The position numbers were made by a program, and so were the translations under genes. From positions 2,190,333 through 2,254,332 of the forward strand of contig NZ_LR812090.1 of NCBI RefSeq assembly GCF_903772925.1: a stretch of DNA of 64,000 nucleotides. Reading direction: 5' to 3'. Position 1 is the first letter of the stretch, and every line of letters begins with the position of its first letter. The notes beneath the pieces were generated by a model. It was not told the DNA's origin. It worked only from the letters and a program-made list of their open reading frames with translations, and searched no databases. This DNA comes from Alteromonas macleodii. GTDB lineage: Bacteria > Pseudomonadota > Gammaproteobacteria > Enterobacterales > Alteromonadaceae. Below, piece by piece: positions 58,478 to 64,000 of this stretch.

Positions 58478-59485
58478 TTATCCTAAAAACTGCTTACAGT
58501 GTATTGTCACCGGTAAGGATGTTAGCGTCGTTACCGCAATTTCATTCAATGCCTCATAAGTGAAAAAGCCCTGGTGCCCCGTTATCAATACATTGGGAAA
58601 GGTTGTTAAACGCTGAAAGGTGTCGTCTTGTATGATTTCCTGTGAATGGTCACTGAAAAAGAGTTCAGACTCTCTTTCGTAAACATCTAACCCTAAATAG
58701 CCAATCTGTTTCGACTTAAGCCCTTTTATAATGGCAGTATCATCAACAAGCCCGCCGCGTGATGTATTGATTAGCATTACGCCCGCCGGCATTTTCGCTA
58801 TGCTGTCAGCATTGATAATGTGATAACTCTTTTCATTGAGCGGGCAGTGCAACGTAACAATGACGCTTTGTTCCAACAGTTCGTTTAGCGGAACATATTG
58901 GGCTCCCAAAGCGATCACATCATCATCCTGGCTTGGGTCAAAACAAAGAACTTTACATCCAAACCCTAACAGTATGCGGATGACGGCTTTACCAATCTTT
59001 CCTGTACCTACAACGCCCACCGTTTTGCCGTGTAGGGTGAAGCCCATTAAGCCGTTTAGGCTAAAGTTACTTTCTCTAACACGATTATAGGCTTTATGGG
59101 TTTTTCGGTTTAAGGTCAGAATGAGTGCTAGCGTGTGTTCAGCTACCGTTTCAGGGCTATAAGCAGGCACGCGACTTACTGCTATGTTAGCTTCAGCAGC
59201 AGCGCTAACATCTACATTATTGTAACCTGCGCAGCGAAGCGCGATATGTTTAACACCACAGTCTTTTAGCACTTTGATGGTTGCGGCATTTACATCGTCG
59301 TTCACAAAGACAACCACATCACTATATCCCTTACAGCTTATAGCAGTTGATGGATTAAGTGGGTGCTCGAAAAAAGTGCCCTTAATGCTTTGGTTATTGG
59401 CGCTATTGTGGTTTTCTAATAGCTGTGAAAATACCACTTGCTCATAAGGGCGAGTACTAAAAAAGGCAATATGATTATTTTGCAT
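58478..59485 (-). CDS. ldhA: D-lactate dehydrogenase (2-hydroxyacid dehydrogenase family)
   Basis: The NAD-dependent enzyme reduces pyruvate to D-lactate. It has the Rossmann motif GVVGTGKIGKAV, the catalytic Arg in INTSRGGLVDD, the Glu in the YERESELFF region and the His in TGHQGFFTYEAL. The ATG at 59485 gives 335 residues starting MQNNHIAFFSTRPYE, close to the 329 residues of E. coli LdhA; an upstream in-frame TTG at 59542 is less likely. It lies about 200 bases downstream of the glutathione peroxidase gene on the same strand. Confidence 0.9.
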   Translation of the reverse strand: MQNNHIAFFSTRPYEQVVFSQLLENHNSANNQSIKGTFFEHPLNPSTAISCKGYSDVVVFVNDDVNAATIKVLKDCGVKHIALRCAGYNNVDVSAAAEANIAVSRVPAYSPETVAEHTLALILTLNRKTHKAYNRVRESNFSLNGLMGFTLHGKTVGVVGTGKIGKAVIRILLGFGCKVLCFDPSQDDDVIALGAQYVPLNELLEQSVIVTLHCPLNEKSYHIINADSIAKMPAGVMLINTSRGGLVDDTAIIKGLKSKQIGYLGLDVYERESELFFSDHSQEIIQDDTFQRLTTFPNVLITGHQGFFTYEALNEIAVTTLTSLPVTIHCKQFLG

Positions 59486-59684
59486 AGTATTTCCACACGT
59501 GTACGTATTTTCATTTGGCGTAGTTTTCACTTTACTACCCAACTGCTAATGCACTATATAGTGCCAACAATGCGTAATAAATTAGCACGCTACTATTTGA
59601 ACTGTGTAGACACAGATCAACAAAATAATAGTAGCGTCAGTCGACCCAGAGCACTTCATTTGCACTCAAGTTAGGGCGTAGGAT

Positions 59685-60167
59685 CTATGCCCCTAAAAGT
59701 TTAACAATATCTTTTTCAATAGACTCTGGCTTTACGGTAGGCGCGTAGCGTTTTAGGACTTTACCTTCAGCATTGACCAAGAACTTAGTGAAATTCCACT
59801 TTATACGTTTAGTTCCCAATAGCCCGGGGGCATCTTGTTTTAGCGCTTCAAAAAGTGGGTTTGCATTTGGCCCATTAACATTTGTCTTTTTAAAAAGCGG
59901 AAATGACACGCCAAAATTTAGGCTGCAAAATTGTGCTATATCGCTATCACTTCCGGGTTCTTGGTGGCCAAATTGGTCGCATGGAAACCCTAGTACCTCA
60001 AACCCCCGGTCTTTATATTTTTTATAAAGCGCTTCAAGCCCTTCATACTGAGGTGTAAAGCCACATTTACTGGCGGTATTAACAATAAGCAGTACTTTCC
60101 CTTTGTATTGCTCAAGTGTAGTTTGCTCGCCGTTATTCAATGTAATTGGGTGAGTATAGAGTTCCAA
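59685..60167 (-). CDS. Glutathione peroxidase family protein (BtuE-type, Cys form)
   Basis: A 160-residue thiol peroxidase protecting against organic and hydrogen peroxides, probably using thioredoxin or glutathione. The active Cys35 is in NTASKCGFTPQYEGL, followed by GFPCDQFGHQEPG and WNFTKFLV, the other members of the catalytic tetrad. Cys replaces selenocysteine as usual in bacteria. The start is a TTG with AGGA eight bases upstream. It is divergent from the 3-hydroxyisobutyrate-type dehydrogenase gene. Confidence 0.9.
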   Translation of the reverse strand: MELYTHPITLNNGEQTTLEQYKGKVLLIVNTASKCGFTPQYEGLEALYKKYKDRGFEVLGFPCDQFGHQEPGSDSDIAQFCSLNFGVSFPLFKKTNVNGPNANPLFEALKQDAPGLLGTKRIKWNFTKFLVNAEGKVLKRYAPTVKPESIEKDIVKLLGA

Positions 60168-60255
60168 ATTTATATTCCTATGTTTTTGTTTTTGTTAAGT
60201 CTGTTACTCTTACGTAATGCAAACCTATTTAATTGGCATCTAGAGTATATTCTGT

Positions 60256-61125
60256 ATGAGTAATTTGAAAGTGAGTTTTTTGGGCTTGGGTGTAATGGGA
60301 TTTCCTATGGCAGGGCACCTTAGCAAAGCGGGTTATTCTGTTACTGTGTATAACCGTACGGCGAAAAAGGCACAAGATTGGCTAGCCGCCTATTGCAACG
60401 CTGACGCTAGTGCGTGTAATTCTGTGGCTGAAGCGGTTAAAGACGCAGATATCGTTTTTATGTGCGTAGGTAATGACAATGATGTGAGAGATGTTGGTAC
60501 GCAAGCACTAGAGATAATGAAAGCAGGTAGCGTGCTGGTCGATCACACAACCGCATCAGCTGATGTAGCGAGAGAGCTTTACGCAAGCTGTAACGATAAA
60601 CAAATTGGATTTTTAGATGCGCCAGTTTCTGGAGGGCAGGCTGGGGCTGAAAATGGTCAACTGACTATCATGGTTGGCGGTGATGAAGCGGTTTTCGCTC
60701 AAGTAGAGCCAGTAATGGCACATTATGCTCGCCATAGTCAGTTGCTGGGTAAAAGCGGCAGCGGTCAGCTTGCAAAGATGATGAATCAGATTTGTATTGC
60801 CGGTATTGTGCAGGGCTTAGCCGAGGCGCTTCACTTCGGCCAACGCGCTGGACTAGATTGTAACGCAGTCATCGATGTTATAAGCAAAGGCGCTGCGCAG
60901 TCTTGGCAGATGGAAAACAGAGCCAGCACCATGTTGAACAACAGTTTTGATTTTGGTTTCGCTGTAGATTGGATGCGCAAAGACCTAAACATTGCGCTTG
61001 ATGAAGCGCGTAAAAACGGGTCTACCTTGGCGCTCACCGCCCTTGTTGACCAATATTATTCTGATGTACAAAAGCTTGGTGGTGGCCGTTGGGACACTTC
61101 CAGCTTACTTACTCGTTTAAAATAG
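60256..61125 (+). CDS. 3-hydroxyisobutyrate dehydrogenase-family NAD(P)-dependent oxidoreductase
   Basis: A 289-residue beta-hydroxyacid dehydrogenase. The Rossmann motif FLGLGVMGFPMAGHL opens the protein, DHTTASADVA and DAPVSGGQAGAENGQLTIMVGG form the substrate-binding region, and GQLAKMMNQ carries the catalytic Lys. MRKDLNIALDEA is near the C-terminus. It could act on 3-hydroxyisobutyrate, tartronate semialdehyde or related short acids; it is not placed inside a valine-degradation cluster here. A short palindrome TTACGTAA lies about 40 bases ahead of the ATG. Confidence 0.88.
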   Translation: MSNLKVSFLGLGVMGFPMAGHLSKAGYSVTVYNRTAKKAQDWLAAYCNADASACNSVAEAVKDADIVFMCVGNDNDVRDVGTQALEIMKAGSVLVDHTTASADVARELYASCNDKQIGFLDAPVSGGQAGAENGQLTIMVGGDEAVFAQVEPVMAHYARHSQLLGKSGSGQLAKMMNQICIAGIVQGLAEALHFGQRAGLDCNAVIDVISKGAAQSWQMENRASTMLNNSFDFGFAVDWMRKDLNIALDEARKNGSTLALTALVDQYYSDVQKLGGGRWDTSSLLTRLK

Positions 61126-61159
61126 TCTCTTTTTGAGCGTAGGTTGCTGTAATGTAAAA

Positions 61160-61190
61160 AAGCACTAGCACTTTAAATAAACTAAAGTGC
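61160..61190 (-). terminator. Possible terminator of response-regulator gene
   Basis: GCACTTTA pairs with TAAAGTGC across a short loop and overlaps the gene's last codons. On the minus strand the hairpin is followed a few bases later by a T-run. Confidence 0.5.
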
Positions 61191-62792
61191 TTGCTCTTGT
61201 GCGGACAAAGTAAGCTGTTCTAAACGGGTCCTATTTGTCTCGTTCAGCGGCAATGAAGTGATTTTTTCAAGTAAAACATTGATGTTAAATTTACGGTAAA
61301 CGCCTGTATCTGCTTCAATCATGCATTGAAGCAGGTTTAACCCGAAAGCTGCAGTTTCTGGCGAGAGCTGAAATGCATCGTAAAAATGCTTCATTGCTTT
61401 ATCAAACATTCCTTCTATAAACAGTTGGGTGCCAGATTCATTAATAGAAATAGCCTGTTCGTGGTTTAGTCCCAATCGTTCACCACCAGTGAAAATTAAC
61501 TCGTCGTTCATCACTTGTTCTGATATGGCCTGTAGTTCAGCATTTTTTTGCTTAGCCATTAACAATAACTCACCTGCTTTGCGTTCATCGCCCAGCCCGT
61601 GATGAACCTTGGCAGCAATCACTAAGACAGACGGTTCGGTACGCAGGTAATTATCAATGTGGTCACTTTCAAGCAGAAGGCTGGCTTTCTCTATATCGCC
61701 ATCTAACACTGCTGAAAACGCCAGAAGGTAATCCCTTTTTTGCAGTGTTTGTGGGTCGCCTTGGCTTCTACCCGCAATACCAACTAGTTTTCTCGCTTGA
61801 GACAAGCTTTCTTTTCTGTTGGTTTCAGGTGACTCTTCTGCCAAGAACAAATAAAACTCTGCCAATTCAAAGGTAAAGTCGTTAAACCTGTCTTTAGCAC
61901 TGCGGTGCATCGCACGCTTTTTTTGCAAAAGGTCTATAGCTTCAACGACTTTGTCCTGTTTTTGATACGCTAAAGTTTTTAGTTTAGCGGCGGGCAAACT
62001 CAATTCACTGAACTTTATCTCGTTAAGGTATTTTTCTACCTGTTCATAAGAATTCTGCTCAAAGGAAATAGAAGCTAGCCATTCAAATGCCTTATCCCGT
62101 GCCAGGCTCGAATTTACCATTTGGCTTAGATGGCTTTTGCAGTGTGGCCATTGCCCAGATGCGTACTGGCATTTAACTTTGCCCCATTGCGCCCACAACA
62201 CTTTATCGCTGCGGGTCAGCACATCATCATAAATACTCAAAGCCCTTTGGATATCGCCGTTTTCATAAAGAAGCCTTGCATAAAGTTTTCGTATATCCGC
62301 TACAAGGCGAGGGGGGATGCCTTCTGAGATTTTGGCGCGTACTACACTGATAGCTCTTTCTAATTGTTTATTGTCTAACGAATGCAAAACGTTTTTAACA
62401 AAATCACGGTATTTTAAATAGTGATTAATTTGGCGGGTCAGTGAGGCAATAGTGTAGGGTTTGATGAGTAAAACGTCGGGTTGAAGATCCATGATCCGAC
62501 CGATTATTTGAGGAGAGCGGTCCGAAGTAAGAAAGATGATTCCTGTACTCGGCCTAATAAACCCGGCTTCTCTCAAATTTTGAACCCATTCGACACCAGT
62601 TTTGCCCTGACCAAGGTGGTAGTCCATTAATAACAGTTCAAAGTTCTGTTTTCTAAGCGCCGCTTTCAATTCAACGCCAGATGCAAAGCTACTCACCGAT
62701 AAATTTGCAATAGACATGAGGTGGCCCCGCAGCGCGGTTCGAGCGGTAGCATTGTCTTCTACTATGGCTATTCTAAATTCCACGGCAATCAT
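61182..62792 (-). CDS. Orphan response regulator with TPR-like C-terminal region
   Basis: The N-terminal 125 residues form a receiver domain: acidic pair in IVEDN, phospho-acceptor Asp57 in LLLMDYHLG, Thr/Ser in IIFLTSDRS and Lys in VLLIKPY. The remaining 400 residues are alpha-helical with TPR-like repeats (such as RKLYARLLYENGDIQRALSIYDDVL and the ESGTQLFIEGMFDKAMKHFYDAF block), suggesting a protein-binding output rather than DNA binding. I place the start at the ATG at 62792, close to the first strand; an ATG at 62843 is also open. No histidine kinase gene is adjacent in the visible sequence, and neither start has a good ribosome binding site. Confidence 0.85.
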   Translation of the reverse strand: MIAVEFRIAIVEDNATARTALRGHLMSIANLSVSSFASGVELKAALRKQNFELLLMDYHLGQGKTGVEWVQNLREAGFIRPSTGIIFLTSDRSPQIIGRIMDLQPDVLLIKPYTIASLTRQINHYLKYRDFVKNVLHSLDNKQLERAISVVRAKISEGIPPRLVADIRKLYARLLYENGDIQRALSIYDDVLTRSDKVLWAQWGKVKCQYASGQWPHCKSHLSQMVNSSLARDKAFEWLASISFEQNSYEQVEKYLNEIKFSELSLPAAKLKTLAYQKQDKVVEAIDLLQKKRAMHRSAKDRFNDFTFELAEFYLFLAEESPETNRKESLSQARKLVGIAGRSQGDPQTLQKRDYLLAFSAVLDGDIEKASLLLESDHIDNYLRTEPSVLVIAAKVHHGLGDERKAGELLLMAKQKNAELQAISEQVMNDELIFTGGERLGLNHEQAISINESGTQLFIEGMFDKAMKHFYDAFQLSPETAAFGLNLLQCMIEADTGVYRKFNINVLLEKITSLPLNETNRTRLEQLTLSAQEQAL

Positions 62793-62949
62793 ATGAATAC
62801 TTTTAATTAAAGCTAGCTTATCAGCGGCTGGGAAAAAGTGCATTATTAAAAAGGATAAGTTTTGACTACCAGCATTACTCTCAGAATCAAAATCATTCTC
62901 TCGTCACAAAATATTTACGTTATACACCCATAAATTTAAATAAATATTT

Positions 62950-62971
62950 ACCTTTACGTTTACGTAAGGGG
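62950..62971. promoter_or_regulatory. LiuR-like palindrome upstream of acyl-CoA dehydrogenase
   Basis: The core CTTTACGT-TT-ACGTAAGG is an almost perfect inverted repeat about 50 bases ahead of the acyl-CoA dehydrogenase ATG. Its ACGT half-sites recall the motif I associate with LiuR, the MerR-type regulator of branched-chain amino-acid catabolism in Proteobacteria. The link to LiuR is from memory of that motif and not tested. Confidence 0.55.
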
Positions 62972-63021
62972 TAGGTATTGGTTATTGTGTTTAAAAAGCA
63001 ACTCAGTTGAAGGTATGTCTA

Positions 63022-64000
63022 ATGAACTTTGAATTAACCGATGACCAATTAGCCTTTGAAGAAACAGCTCGCCAATTTGCTCAACAAGAATTAGCGCCAA
63101 ATGCCGCAATGTGGGATAGAGAGCACCATTTCCCCGTAGAGGCGATTAAAAAAGCCGGCGAATTAGGTTTTTGCGGATTGTATGCACCTGAAAGTGCGGG
63201 TGGCCTAGGCCTGTCAAGACTCGACTCTTCAATAATCTTTGAGCAGCTTTCAATGGGGTGTACTACAACTACAGCCATGTTAACTATTCACAACATGGCT
63301 ACGTGGATGATAGCAACATGGGGCACCAGTAAAGTTAAAGATATGTGGTGCGAACAATTAGTCACAGGTGACAAGCTTGCCTCTTATTGCTTAACAGAGC
63401 CTGGCGCTGGATCTGATGCTGCTTCACTTAAAACTAGAGCAGCTAAAGCTGACGGTGGATATGTACTAAATGGCGCTAAAGTATTTATCTCTGGAGCAGG
63501 GAGTACAGATGTTCTCGTTGTCATGGCGCGTACCGGCGAGGATGGTCCTAAAGGCGTATCTGCATTTGCAGTCCCTGCTAATGCAGATGGTATTGAATAC
63601 GGAAAAGCAGAAGAGAAAATGGGGTGGAATGCCCAGCCCACTCGTATGATCACATTTGACAATGTAAAGCTTGATGATAGCTGGTTGTTAGGTGAGGAAG
63701 GTCAAGGCTTTAAAATGGCCATGCAAGGGCTTGATGGCGGCCGAATTAATATTGCTACCTGTTCAGTAGGCACAGCACAGCAAGCGCTAAACGTAGCCCG
63801 TGATTATATGAATGAGCGTGAGCAGTTTGGTAAACCTATTGCAGGGTTCCAAGCTCTTCAATTTAAATTAGCTGATATGGCGACTGAGTTAGTTGCGGCT
63901 AGACAGATGGTACGTATGGCAGCGTGTAAGTTAGACAATAATGACGCAGATAAAACGACGTACTGCGCTATGGCTAAACGCTTTGCAACAGACGTAGGTT
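63022..64000 (+). CDS. Acyl-CoA dehydrogenase, branched-chain (isobutyryl-type) candidate (3' end off window)
   Basis: A flavoprotein that inserts a double bond in acyl-CoA esters, 326 codons visible. The N-terminal helical domain begins MNFELTDDQLAFEETAR. YCLTEPGAGSDAASLKT and VFISGAGSTDVLVVMART are the FAD and substrate-binding segments, and REQFGKPIAGFQALQFKLADMA is the C-terminal domain motif. The catalytic Glu lies beyond the window or near its end. The pattern fits isobutyryl-CoA-type dehydrogenases of valine breakdown, supported by the LiuR-like site upstream, but short-chain or isovaleryl specificity is possible. GAAGG lies before the ATG. Confidence 0.88.
   Translation, partial: MNFELTDDQLAFEETARQFAQQELAPNAAMWDREHHFPVEAIKKAGELGFCGLYAPESAGGLGLSRLDSSIIFEQLSMGCTTTTAMLTIHNMATWMIATWGTSKVKDMWCEQLVTGDKLASYCLTEPGAGSDAASLKTRAAKADGGYVLNGAKVFISGAGSTDVLVVMARTGEDGPKGVSAFAVPANADGIEYGKAEEKMGWNAQPTRMITFDNVKLDDSWLLGEEGQGFKMAMQGLDGGRINIATCSVGTAQQALNVARDYMNEREQFGKPIAGFQALQFKLADMATELVAARQMVRMAACKLDNNDADKTTYCAMAKRFATDVG

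Noticed and set aside
59438..59674. 78-codon plus-strand open frame across the ldhA start
   Set aside because: It overlaps the certain ldhA N-terminus on the other strand and has no recognisable features.
60210..60217. TTACGTAA near the 3-hydroxyisobutyrate-type dehydrogenase gene as a second LiuR site
   Set aside because: It is only 8 bp and lacks the spaced ACGT half-sites seen at 62950-62971. Too short to support.

Overview
The window looks like a chromosomal segment of a marine gammaproteobacterium of the order Alteromonadales, most likely Alteromonas or a close relative. This rests on the protein sequences (PsrA, SohB, CmoM, RimO and GlnS all resemble gammaproteobacterial forms), the moderate GC content, the TonB receptor-rich glucan locus, and the arrangement of gltA opposite sdhCDAB-sucABCD. 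I saw no tRNA, rRNA, CRISPR array, insertion sequence or prophage. The first and last genes (rimO and an acyl-CoA dehydrogenase) are cut by the window edges.

Layout. Positions 1-8.3 kb hold housekeeping and small enzyme genes: rimO, a DUF2919 membrane protein, an uncharacterised protein, tcdA, a glutathionyl-hydroquinone reductase, a pirin, a GNAT acetyltransferase, phosphomannomutase and a DUF3429 membrane protein. Positions 8.4-20.3 kb are the TCA-cycle block: gltA on the minus strand and, divergently, sdhCDAB, sucAB and sucCD. SucB carries two lipoyl domains, and the sucB-sucC gap holds three consecutive hairpins.

Positions 20.4-45.9 kb form an alpha-glucan (starch, glycogen, maltodextrin) utilisation locus. 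It holds a SASA-type esterase, two TonB-dependent receptors flanking a flavin-dependent (tryptophan) halogenase-like protein, a large lipoprotein pullulanase with three C-terminal repeats, two GH13 lipoprotein amylases, a cyclomaltodextrinase-type enzyme, an MFS sugar permease and a LacI-family regulator. A perfectly conserved 14-bp palindrome-like site, TGAATACGTATGCA, lies upstream of four of these transcription units and is the probable operator of the LacI-type protein. The inferred route is receptor uptake and surface hydrolysis by pullulanase and amylase, further hydrolysis in the periplasm, then import of small maltosides by the MFS permease. Three apparently unrelated genes (patatin, SpoU methyltransferase, FeeM/exosortase-type acyltransferase) interrupt the locus at 34.2-37.4 kb.

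Positions 46.1-64 kb are mostly housekeeping genes: glnS, yciK, a VolA/Pla-type lipase, a penicillin-acylase-family lipoprotein, sohB, psrA, a small Lys/Ala-rich protein, a Nif3-like protein, cmoM, a D-lactate dehydrogenase, a glutathione peroxidase, a 3-hydroxyisobutyrate-dehydrogenase-family enzyme, an orphan response regulator with a TPR-like C-terminal region, and the start of an acyl-CoA dehydrogenase preceded by a LiuR-like palindrome. All functions are inferred from sequence recognition; no database search was run.
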